Origin: Streptomyces aureocirculatus
GTDB taxonomy: Bacteria; Actinomycetota; Actinomycetes; Streptomycetales; Streptomycetaceae
Direction: 5' to 3'
Length of the DNA stretch: 64,000 nucleotides
Assembly: GCF_000720475.1 (NCBI RefSeq)
Contig: NZ_JOAP01000015.1
Location: 1 to 64,000 of the forward strand
Below are positions 50,850-57,728 of this stretch, piece after piece; positions within the stretch are counted from its first letter, which is position 1; the number at the start of each line of letters is the position of its first letter. Below the pieces are notes generated by a model. That model ran no database searches. It saw only the letters and a list, made by a program, of their open reading frames with translations, and was not told where the DNA came from. Position numbers and translations under genes: made by a program.

Positions 50850-51220
50850 CGCTTGCTCCCGCAGTGCAATCGTTGTCGAGCAGGTCGATGGGGCCCCGCG
50901 TCCTGGCGGGTCCGGGGAGACGGTCGCCCGGTTGGCGGGCGGCCGACGGGGCCGGGAAAGTGTGCCGATCATAGAGGCACGCCGTCGGGCCGTTCCAGCC
51001 GTGGTGCGCCGGGCGAGGCCCGCCGAAGCCCCCGACAGATCGTTTCTGCTCGGCCCTGTACGGGCTTCTCCGCAGGACGACCGGTTGTGACGTTCGGTGA
51101 GCGGTCGGAGTGTCGCATCCTGGCCGGTCCTCACTCGACCGGGTCAGACAAACTGGGCGATCTTCAATAAACCACCACAAGGTGGGTGGGGTGTCCCGCA
51201 TTCCGCACCCGGAGGTCGAC
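50850..51220. other. Divergent regulatory region, cdgA and M6 protease
   Basis: This 371-bp stretch has no convincing gene of its own. It should hold promoters for both flanking genes. It includes the BldD-like box at 51088. ATCTTCAATAAACCACCACA at 51159-51178 is a rare AT-rich segment that could be part of the protease promoter. Confidence 0.6.
51088..51100. promoter_or_regulatory. BldD-box match
   Basis: TGACGTTCGGTGA fits the BldD consensus TNAC-N5-GTNA exactly. It lies 239 bp upstream of the cdgA-like start and 121 bp upstream of the protease start. BldD bound to c-di-GMP represses developmental genes, and cdgA is a known BldD target in S. coelicolor. Confidence 0.65.
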
Positions 51221-52471
51221 GTGGAGCGTCAGCTCCCCTGGTGGATGCTCACCCGTGAAGGGGAGCGGCGGCGCCTGCGCACGGTGGGGATCCTGGCCAC
51301 CTGCCTGACCGCTCTCGCCGCCACATCGCTGGTGGCAGGACCGGCGACCGCCCATGGCGAGGCGGGCCCCTGCGCGCTGCGCCGCACGACCGCGCACCAC
51401 TCCGAGGGCCTGGACACCTGGCACTCCGGCTACCCGCGCCCGTCCCGGGAGCTCGACGCCGTCATGGTCTTCCTGTCCTTCCCGGACTCCCCGCCGCTGA
51501 CGACGCCGGACGAGCTGACGGCCGACTATTTCCCGGCCACGAGCGAGTTCTTCGAGCGGGCCTCGTACGGGCGGTTCCGGTTGCGTCCCCATCCGCAACC
51601 CGAATGGGTGAAGATGCCGGAGCAGTCGTCCGCGTACGCCATAGAGCGGGACTGGGATCCGCGGAACCGGGCCGCCTATCTGCGGGACGCGGTGGCGGCG
51701 GCGGATCCGCGGGTGGACTTCTCGGCGTACGACATCGTGTACTTCGTGGCCGATCCGGATGCTCCGGGCGTGGATTCGGACGCCACGAAGGTCGTCAACT
51801 TCGACCGTCCGATGCGTGCGGACGGTACGGACATCCGCCGCATCGTCACGCTCTTCGAGCGGCACCCCCCGGACCGCAACGTCCTCGCCCACGAGACGGG
51901 CCACGTCTTCGATCTGCCGGACCTCTACCACCGTCCGACGGACGGCGAGGGCGACTGGGACACGCACGTGGGGGACTGGGACGTCATGGGCAGCCAGTTC
52001 GGTCTGGCGCCCGATCTGTTCGGCTGGCACAAGTGGAAGCTGGGCTGGCTGCGCCAGCGGCAGGTGGTGTGCGTGGCGGACGGCCCGCAGCGACTGACCC
52101 TCGACCCGCTGTCGGCGCCGCCCCGCCGCGACGGCGCGGGCGCCGCGAGGCTGGCGGTGGTCCGTACGGGCCGGGGCAGTGTGGTGGCCGTGGAGGCGCG
52201 GGGTGCCGTCGGCAACGACCGTGCCACGTGCAGCGAGGGGCTGCTCGTGTACCGCGTCCGCAGCGAGACGGCGTCGGGCCGGGGCCCCGTGGAGGTGATC
52301 GACGCCCACCCCCGGTCGGAGGCGTGCGGCGACGACTCGGTCTACCCGCCGTTGGCGGACGCCCCCGTACGAGCGGGCGAGACGTTCACCGTGCCCGGCA
52401 CGCATGTCACCCTGAAGGTGGAACCGAGGACCCCGTCGGGCACCTGGACCTTCACCATCACCCCGACGTGA
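51221..52471 (+). CDS. Secreted M6-type metalloprotease
   Basis: A 416-residue exported zinc protease. A long basic n-region (MLTREGERRRLRTVGILATC) precedes the hydrophobic signal ending near GPATAHGEA. The catalytic motif NVLAHETGHVFDLPDLYHRP (HExxH then D/H) belongs to immune-inhibitor-A-like M6 proteases, with the structural region VGDWDVMGSQFGLAPDLFGW HKWKLGWL downstream (the Met-turn type). The C-terminal 90 residues form a beta-rich domain with paired cysteines. GTG 51221 follows GGAGG at 51211-51215 by five bases and is preferred to the earlier in-frame codons. Confidence 0.88.
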   Translation: MERQLPWWMLTREGERRRLRTVGILATCLTALAATSLVAGPATAHGEAGPCALRRTTAHHSEGLDTWHSGYPRPSRELDAVMVFLSFPDSPPLTTPDELTADYFPATSEFFERASYGRFRLRPHPQPEWVKMPEQSSAYAIERDWDPRNRAAYLRDAVAAADPRVDFSAYDIVYFVADPDAPGVDSDATKVVNFDRPMRADGTDIRRIVTLFERHPPDRNVLAHETGHVFDLPDLYHRPTDGEGDWDTHVGDWDVMGSQFGLAPDLFGWHKWKLGWLRQRQVVCVADGPQRLTLDPLSAPPRRDGAGAARLAVVRTGRGSVVAVEARGAVGNDRATCSEGLLVYRVRSETASGRGPVEVIDAHPRSEACGDDSVYPPLADAPVRAGETFTVPGTHVTLKVEPRTPSGTWTFTITPT

Positions 52472-52658
52472 CGACGACCCCGACACCGACCCCGACACCC
52501 GCATGCGCCGCCGAGACCCATACTTGCCGCCCCCCGCCGAGCCGCCCTCGCGCACCGAGCCACCCCGAGGCCAACGCATGGGACGCCCCTGGCCGACCAA
52601 GATGGGGGTGTGGGTGGCGAAGCCCCCACAACGCGCGGCGAAGCCGCGCAAAAACCAC

Positions 52659-52703
52659 GATGGCGAGGCATGTCCACGCATTCTGTGGACATGCCTCGCC
52701 ATC
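52659..52703 (-). terminator. Terminator of tRNA-Lys copy 3
   Basis: GATGGCGAGGCATGTCCAC and its exact complement GTGGACATGCCTCGCCATC form a perfect 19-bp stem with a seven-base loop. On the minus strand it is followed by GTGGTTTTTGCG, a proper T-run. The stem is homologous to the one at 28412. Confidence 0.92.
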
Positions 52704-52710
52704 GCTGTCG

Positions 52711-52784
52711 TGCGCCGCCAGGGACTCGAACCCCGGACCCGCTGATTAAGAGTCAGCTGCTCTAACCAACTGAGCTAGCGGCGC
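52711..52784 (-). tRNA. tRNA-Lys (anticodon CTT), copy 3
   Basis: Sequence identical to copies 1 and 2. Its first ten bases overlap the end of the primase-like gene: GCGCCGCTAG supplies that gene's last codons and TAG stop. The strong terminator at 52659 follows eight bases after the discriminator base. Confidence 0.97.
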
Positions 52785-53374
52785 CTGCTGACGTCGTAGA
52801 CCTTAGCACCCTGATCGCTGCGGGGAAAAATCGATATACGCACTGCGGACGCGCCCGCGGTGCGGGCGGCGCGGACGCAGGCCCAGAGGACCACTTCGGG
52901 TCCGGGGAGCCGGGGCGAGCGGGTGTCGGGGGCGACGAGCCAGCGGGATGCGAGCCGGTCGTCGGGGTCGTGGCGGGAGGTGAGCGGCGGCACGGTGACG
53001 GCGTCGCCGGCGCCGTGGCAGAGCAGGGACGGTACGGCGGGGCCCCATTCCTCCCAGCGCAGGAGGGAGGGCAGCCGGTGCGCGGTGCCGGGGGCGGCGA
53101 AGAGCAGGACGCGGCCGCGGTGGGCGGCGACGGGTCCGGAGCCGGGGCCTTCGTGCCATAACCGGTCGACCATGCGCCGCCCGAAGACGGCGCCCACGCT
53201 GACCACGTCGAAGACGGTGCCGCAGGGCAGGACGGCCGGGGCGGTGGGCCGGGCCCTCCAGTCGGCGAGCAGCCCCTGCGGATACGTTTCTGCGGAGGTG
53301 AGCCAGGCGGCGCCCGCGGGGGTGACGTCGCAGGCGTTCGTGGGGGCGGGGTGGGTGCGGGGGAGGCTGCTCAT
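52775..53374 (-). CDS. Primase-polymerase-like protein
   Basis: A 199-residue protein related to the N-terminal domain of the bifunctional DNA primase/polymerase family common in Streptomyces. Recognisable parts are AVLPCGTVFDVVSVGAVFGR, GRVLLFAAPGTAHRLPSLLR WEEWG, VPSLLCHGAGDAVTVPPLTS and PGPEVVLWACVRAARTAGAS. I cannot find the acidic metal-binding triad of active Prim-Pol enzymes, so activity is doubtful. The stop codon (52775-52777) lies inside the tRNA-Lys gene, so a full transcript must contain the tRNA, and RNase P cutting at 52784 would remove the stop codon. Confidence 0.78.
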   Translation of the reverse strand: MSSLPRTHPAPTNACDVTPAGAAWLTSAETYPQGLLADWRARPTAPAVLPCGTVFDVVSVGAVFGRRMVDRLWHEGPGSGPVAAHRGRVLLFAAPGTAHRLPSLLRWEEWGPAVPSLLCHGAGDAVTVPPLTSRHDPDDRLASRWLVAPDTRSPRLPGPEVVLWACVRAARTAGASAVRISIFPRSDQGAKVYDVSRRR

Positions 53375-53637
53375 GGGGTCTACATCTACCGGGGGTGAGC
53401 GCCTCGTACCACAGAGTTGCGAAAACCCGGGACGGGTGCGGCCGGGGTGCGGTACCTTCCCCCACCGGCATATGCCGGGAGATCCCGTACTCGTACGGTG
53501 CCGAGCCCGCCGCCGGGGGTCAGCCGACTCGGCCTGGGGATCGGACCGTTGCCTGGTGACCGGACCCGTGCCTGGAGTCGGACCCGTGCCTGGGGCTCAG
53601 ACCCGTGCCCGGGGCCCGTGTCTGGGACCCGGCAGGG

Positions 53638-54024
53638 TCAGCGAGGTCCCGCACCCGCCGCCGGTCCCGCGGAGCCCGCGGCGCCCGGATCGCCCCGCAT
53701 GAGCTCGCGGCCGAATTCGACCATCTTCTTCGCGTAGTCCTCGGTCCACTGGGCGCGCTCGGCGATGTCGGCCGTGGTGAGCCGGTCGAAGCGGCGCGGG
53801 TCGGCGAGCTGGGCGGCGGCGATGGCCTGGAACTCGACGGAGCGGTCGGTCGCCGCGCGGAAGGCGAGGGTCAGCTCGGTGGCCCGGGCGAGCAGCTCGT
53901 GCGGGTCGTCGAGCGACTCCAGGTCGAAGAAGTGCTCGGGGTCGGACGCGGCTTCCGCGGGCTCGAAGAGGAGCGGAGCGGGGCGCATGCGCTGGCTGGA
54001 CCGGGGCCGCGGTGGCTCCGCCAT
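53638..54024 (-). CDS. Conserved small cytosolic protein, unknown
   Basis: A 128-residue protein. The start is basic and Pro-rich (MAEPPRPRSSQRMRPAPLLF); the middle is acidic and helical (EPAEAASDPEHFFDLESLDD, then LLARATELTLAFRAATDRSV EFQAIAAAQLADPRRF), and the tail is Gly/Ala/Pro. I recognise it as a type seen repeatedly in Streptomyces but know no function. The helices RLTTADIAERAQWTEDYAKK could be a small DNA- or protein-binding unit. It lies upstream of the primase-like gene on the same strand; the 263-bp gap between them has only CCGTGCCTGG-type repeats (53540-53640). Confidence 0.72.
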   Translation of the reverse strand: MAEPPRPRSSQRMRPAPLLFEPAEAASDPEHFFDLESLDDPHELLARATELTLAFRAATDRSVEFQAIAAAQLADPRRFDRLTTADIAERAQWTEDYAKKMVEFGRELMRGDPGAAGSAGPAAGAGPR

Positions 54025-54594
54025 GTCGTTGTCCTTTCGTCGTACGCCGCGTGGCCAACAGCCATTGTCCCCTCCCCACGCAAGCCCGTCGCGCCCGCAG
54101 TCCTGTGCCCAGCCCAGGGGCGCGGGGAACGGCGCGAGCGACCACGGACGGGCCGCGGTCGCGTGTGCTCGGTGGCCCGGCAGACGCGTCTGCGGCTTTG
54201 GCGGCAGCTACAACCGTCTGCTGAGCCTCCGCGTCCGGCCAGGGCGAGCGGAGCTGAACCGGGGGGCGTACTCGGTCAGTTGCTGCCCGAGCCATTCCGC
54301 CGCTTCCTTCGGCTCCTCCCAGGTGCCGCGCACGAGCTTCGCGGGCTTGATCAGCCCTGCACTAAGACGTTCTCGGTGCCCCCTACCGCCCACACGTTCG
54401 ATCCTCCCGACGCTGTGACAGGCGGGTCGAGGTGGCCCAGTTGAGAGAACAGGAAACTCGGGACAGCAGCCCACATGCGGTAGCCGCGAGGAAGAGAAGG
54501 AAGCTGCCTCGTCGCAGGCTGGTCTCGTGACCAACGCATGACCAACCGCAGTCCGAACGCCGGACCGTGTACGGCGCAGGCCGCCACCCCTGGG
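54025..54594. other. Gap with a decayed repeat and a possible gene remnant
   Basis: This 570-bp stretch holds copy C of the inverted-repeat element (54115-54200). A minus-strand frame at 54208-54534 ends with LVRGTWEEPKEAAEWLGQQL TEYAPRF, which looks like real protein sequence, whereas its beginning does not. This may be the 3' remnant of a lost gene. GC content here is lower than average. I see no intact gene. Confidence 0.5.
54115..54200. repeat. Inverted-repeat element, decayed copy C
   Basis: CCCAGGGGCGCGGGGAACGG matches the left arm of copies A and B, and GGCAGACGCGTCTGCGGCTTT matches their inner hairpin, but the closing outer arm (GTTCCCCGCGCCCC) is absent. It is therefore a half-element that can no longer form the long stem. 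Confidence 0.7.
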
Positions 54595-56046
54595 TCAAGG
54601 ACGCCAGACGACCCGGTGTTCGGACCAGCGATCCCACGTGGACATCATCGCCTCCCAGCCGTCCGGGAACTTGACCGTCACCCCAAGGCGGACCGGGTCC
54701 GTGGACGGGTGGTCGTCGAGGAGGGATTCCACGCCGGCCCGGCACACCACGATGCACGCGTGCCGGTGCCGCGACGCGAGTACGCACAGGCGGCCCGTCT
54801 CCAGGTGGAAGGCGGTGGCGTCGGGGCGCCCGGACAGGGGGTGCAGCACGACGGTCACGTCGTACTCCCGGCCCTGGAGGCGGTTGGCGGTGTCGACCGT
54901 CACGTCCACGACACCGAGAGCGGCGAGCGCGGCCCGCACAGCGGCGGCCTGGTCGCGGTGCGCGGTCCCCACCGCGATCCGGTCGGCAGTGACCGGAACG
55001 GGGTCGGGCGACCGCTCGGACGTCGCCGCCCCACCCCGGTCGAGCAACCGCCGCACCACGAGGGCCACGGCCCGCACCGCCTCCGGGTCCGTGCGCGGAG
55101 TGTGCCGGGCGGGCAGCTCCAGGAGGCCCCAGCCGGAGACGGCGGCCTCGTCGATCACCCGGTCGGGGCCCGAGCCGTCGGACGGTACGGCGAAGCTCAG
55201 CGCCCGGTCCTCGTGGCCCGTGCCGCTGCGGAAAGGCGTGTAGGGGTAGAACGCGTCGGACACCAGCGGCGCCGCGGACGCCGGAAGACGCCACGAGACG
55301 GGGAGGCGGTGCTGCGGCAGCGTCGGGTTGTGCGCGAGCAGCGTCGTCACGGCGCTGGCCGAGGGGTCGTAGGCGAGCCCGGCCCACTGGTCCGCCTCGG
55401 CGATCGCGAACGGATCGAGCTGCCCCGGGTCGCCCACGAACAGGGCCCGCTCGAAGAGCCCGGCGACGGCGAGCAGCGCGTCCGACCGCATTTGGTACGC
55501 CTCGTCCACGATGGCGTGGCCCCAGGGCTCGACGCCCTTGACGTGCCCCCACTTCGCGGCGGTGGACACGACCACGTCGAGCCCCGCGAGGTCGGCGGCC
55601 TTCGCGGACTTGCGCACGTTCGGCAGCGCGTCGAGCGCCTTGTCGTACGGGTCGGCGTCGCTGCTGTGCAGGCGCCCGACCGGCAGCTCCGGGTCCTTCT
55701 CGGCGAGGCGCAGGACGAGGTCGTCGACCTGGGCGTTCGTCTGGGCGACGACCATCAGGGGCCGTCCCGCCGCGGCCAGTTCCCGTGCGGCCCGCACCAC
55801 GAGCGTGGACTTGCCCGCACCCGGCGGGGAGTCCACGACGACACCGCGGTGCGTGCCGTGCAGCGTGTCGTGCAGGATCGCGTCGGTGGCGCGGCCCGCC
55901 TCCGCGCCGGGATCGAAAGAGGGCGGGAGGGGCGAGAGGGACGAGGGGGGTGAGGGAGGCGAGGGGGGTGAGGGAGGCGAGGGGGGTGAGGGAGGCGAGG
56001 GGGGTGAGGGGGGTGAGGGAGGTGAAGAGGGGCGTGGCGTGGTCAC
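54595..56046 (-). CDS. Dna2/Upf1-type superfamily 1 helicase
   Basis: A 483-residue ATPase with a full SF1 motif set: Walker A VDSPPGAGKSTLVVRAAREL, Ia MVVAQTNAQVDDLVLRLAEK, Walker B HAIVDEAYQMRSDALL, III ALFVGDPGQLDPFAIAEADQ, IV LPVSWRLPASA, V VDTANRLQGREYDVTVVLHP and VI LCVLASRHRHACIVVCRAGV. The QGREYD/ASRHRH pair and the DEA box resemble Upf1/Dna2-class (SF1B, 5'-3') helicases more than UvrD. The N-terminus is a run of about eight Ser-Pro-Pro units. GTG 56046 overlaps the upstream stop (GTGA). It is the last gene of the nuclease operon, so it probably works on DNA ends with that nuclease. Confidence 0.87.
   Translation of the reverse strand: MTTPRPSSPPSPPSPPSPPSPPSPPSPPSPPSPPSSLSPLPPSFDPGAEAGRATDAILHDTLHGTHRGVVVDSPPGAGKSTLVVRAARELAAAGRPLMVVAQTNAQVDDLVLRLAEKDPELPVGRLHSSDADPYDKALDALPNVRKSAKAADLAGLDVVVSTAAKWGHVKGVEPWGHAIVDEAYQMRSDALLAVAGLFERALFVGDPGQLDPFAIAEADQWAGLAYDPSASAVTTLLAHNPTLPQHRLPVSWRLPASAAPLVSDAFYPYTPFRSGTGHEDRALSFAVPSDGSGPDRVIDEAAVSGWGLLELPARHTPRTDPEAVRAVALVVRRLLDRGGAATSERSPDPVPVTADRIAVGTAHRDQAAAVRAALAALGVVDVTVDTANRLQGREYDVTVVLHPLSGRPDATAFHLETGRLCVLASRHRHACIVVCRAGVESLLDDHPSTDPVRLGVTVKFPDGWEAMMSTWDRWSEHRVVWRP
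55940..56030. repeat. Ser-Pro-Pro coding microrepeats
   Basis: Nine-base units (GGAGGCGAG / GGGGGTGAG) in tandem encode the Ser-Pro-Pro N-terminus of the helicase. The array keeps frame and is likely to vary in copy number between strains. Confidence 0.85.
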
Positions 56047-57728
56047 AGGACATCCTCCGCGGTCACGGGGTCCGGGCTCTCGCCGGGGGCGGGCCCGCCG
56101 GACGGCGTCGCCGCGGACTGCGGGGGCCCGCCGTGGGTCCAGGGCGTGTCCTCCGGATCGGGCAGCTTGGGACCGCCCCGCTGCTCGTGCTCGAAGAGCG
56201 TCCAGCACAGCCGGTCGCCCACTTCCGGCACGGACCCGGCATCGGGTTCCTTGCCGCGCCCCATCTTGTCCAGGACGCGCAAAATCACGAGACTGCCGTC
56301 GCCGTCACCGCTGCTCTCAGCGGCTCCGCTGTTCTCAGCGGCCCCGCTGCTCTCGCCGTCCTCGCCCTCGACGGCGTACGTCACGAACTGCGCGCTCTGG
56401 GCCTTGCCGTCAAGGGAGCGGTACACCTTCACGCCGGTGTCCAGATGCGGCCGGTCGGCCGTGCGGACGGTGATCAGCGGGCGGGGGCGGGGCGAACGGC
56501 CCTCGCTGTACGCCATGACGACGTCCGTCACCTCACCGGCGAAGGCCTCGCCCGCGAGTCTGCGCCCCGCCATCACCAGCGGGTCGTCCAGGGCCTCCTG
56601 GGCGTCGAGCCTGGCCTGCTCGCGCTCGCGCGTGGCGAGCTTGCTGGCCGCCGTGACCGCGTCGTCGACCCGGGGCTGCGGGGGCTCGCCTGCGGCGACC
56701 CGGTCGCGGTGCCCCGTGAACGACCAGCGGTCGCCGCGCCACCGGTCGACGGCGCTCGGCGCCTCGGGCAGGGCGCACAGCGCGTCGAGGCCGCGCCACA
56801 CCGCGTCCCAGGTGGGGCGGGTGCGGCTCGCCACCAGGGCGTCGATCTCCCGCTCGGCGGCGGTGAGCGAGGCGAGCAGCGCGTCCGCCTCGACGCCGTC
56901 CACCGCGGCGGCCAGGGCGGAGCGCGCCCGGTCGTAACGCTCGATGGCCGGGGCGAGCAGGTCGTTGTCGAACGCCGGGTCCGTGGCGGGCCCGGCCGGC
57001 GGGCACAGCAACTGCCCGTCGGCGTCCCGCGCCAGCTCCGCGCGGAGCGCCGCCGCCTCGCCCGACGTGCCGTCGGGCGCCTCGATCCACGCGAGCAGCG
57101 CCCCCAGATGCTGCTCCTCCAGGGAAGACTGGCCGGTCGCCCAATGCCGCGACAGCAGGTCGGTCATGGCGAGCAGGAGCGCGGAGCCGGGCACACGGGA
57201 GCGCTCGCCGTAGTGCGTCAGCCAGCGCCCGAGCAGCGGCACGCGCGGGGGCGCGGGATATGGCGCGTCGGGGTCCTGCTCCGCCGTCCGCCGGAACCGC
57301 ATGGAGCGGCCGAGCAGCCGCACGAACTCGACGCCCGCCCGGCTCGGCACGATGAGCTGCGGGGCGTCCGCGCACAGCTCCGTCTCGATCTTGACGCGCT
57401 TGCCGGTCTCCGGATCGGTCTCCGTGCGCTCGGCCGCCTCGACGTCGTCCGCGAACGACTCCACGTACGGCAGCAGGATCTCGGCGAGCTGGGCGAGGAA
57501 CGCGAAGCGCAGGTCGCGGTCGCGGGGCTGGGCGACCGTGAGCAGCCGCGGTGAGGTGCGCTCGGTGCCGATCAGGGCCCCGAGCGGCGCGCCCGCCTCG
57601 CCCGCCGTGGTGAGCGGTACGAAGACCAGGGGGCGCTCGGAGAGATGGCGGTGGCGCACGGTGGCCCGCGGGCGCGCACGGCCCGATGCCGCCGCTTCGA
57701 GCCTGGCCAGGTCGTCGATCAGGGACAA
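56043..57728 (-). CDS. Unknown middle protein of the nuclease-helicase operon
   Basis: A 561-residue protein I cannot place in a family. The N-terminal 40 residues (SLIDDLARLEAAASGRARPR; HLSERPLVFVPLTTAGEAGA) lead into mostly helical sequence (LRFAFLAQLAEILLPYVESF; VEFVRLLGRSMRFRRTAEQD; LEEQHLGALLAWIEAPDGTS), a helix pair at about 285-345, and a beta-rich C-terminus (FAGEVTDVVMAYSEGRSPRP; PHLDTGVKVYRSLDGKAQSA) that could be an OB-like barrel. The tail is acidic. No Walker or nuclease motif is visible. The TTG start at 57728 has GGGAGG upstream and overlaps the nuclease stop by 10 bases; the end overlaps the helicase by four. A scaffold or DNA-binding subunit is the natural guess. Confidence 0.8.
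   Translation of the reverse strand: MSLIDDLARLEAAASGRARPRATVRHRHLSERPLVFVPLTTAGEAGAPLGALIGTERTSPRLLTVAQPRDRDLRFAFLAQLAEILLPYVESFADDVEAAERTETDPETGKRVKIETELCADAPQLIVPSRAGVEFVRLLGRSMRFRRTAEQDPDAPYPAPPRVPLLGRWLTHYGERSRVPGSALLLAMTDLLSRHWATGQSSLEEQHLGALLAWIEAPDGTSGEAAALRAELARDADGQLLCPPAGPATDPAFDNDLLAPAIERYDRARSALAAAVDGVEADALLASLTAAEREIDALVASRTRPTWDAVWRGLDALCALPEAPSAVDRWRGDRWSFTGHRDRVAAGEPPQPRVDDAVTAASKLATREREQARLDAQEALDDPLVMAGRRLAGEAFAGEVTDVVMAYSEGRSPRPRPLITVRTADRPHLDTGVKVYRSLDGKAQSAQFVTYAVEGEDGESSGAAENSGAAESSGDGDGSLVILRVLDKMGRGKEPDAGSVPEVGDRLCWTLFEHEQRGGPKLPDPEDTPWTHGGPPQSAATPSGGPAPGESPDPVTAEDVL

Noticed and set aside
49401..51170. 589-codon plus-strand open frame over the cdgA-like gene
   Set aside because: The opposite strand carries intact GGDEF and EAL motifs; the plus frame is a composition artefact.
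52775..53374. Active Prim-Pol as part of the nuclease-helicase system
   Set aside because: It is on the same strand but 1.2 kb past the helicase with a separate gene and a repeat between, and I could not find the catalytic acidic triad; kept only as primase-like.
55785..57554. 589-codon plus-strand open frame over the nuclease-helicase operon
   Set aside because: Antisense shadow; the minus-strand genes have conserved motifs and overlapping starts/stops.
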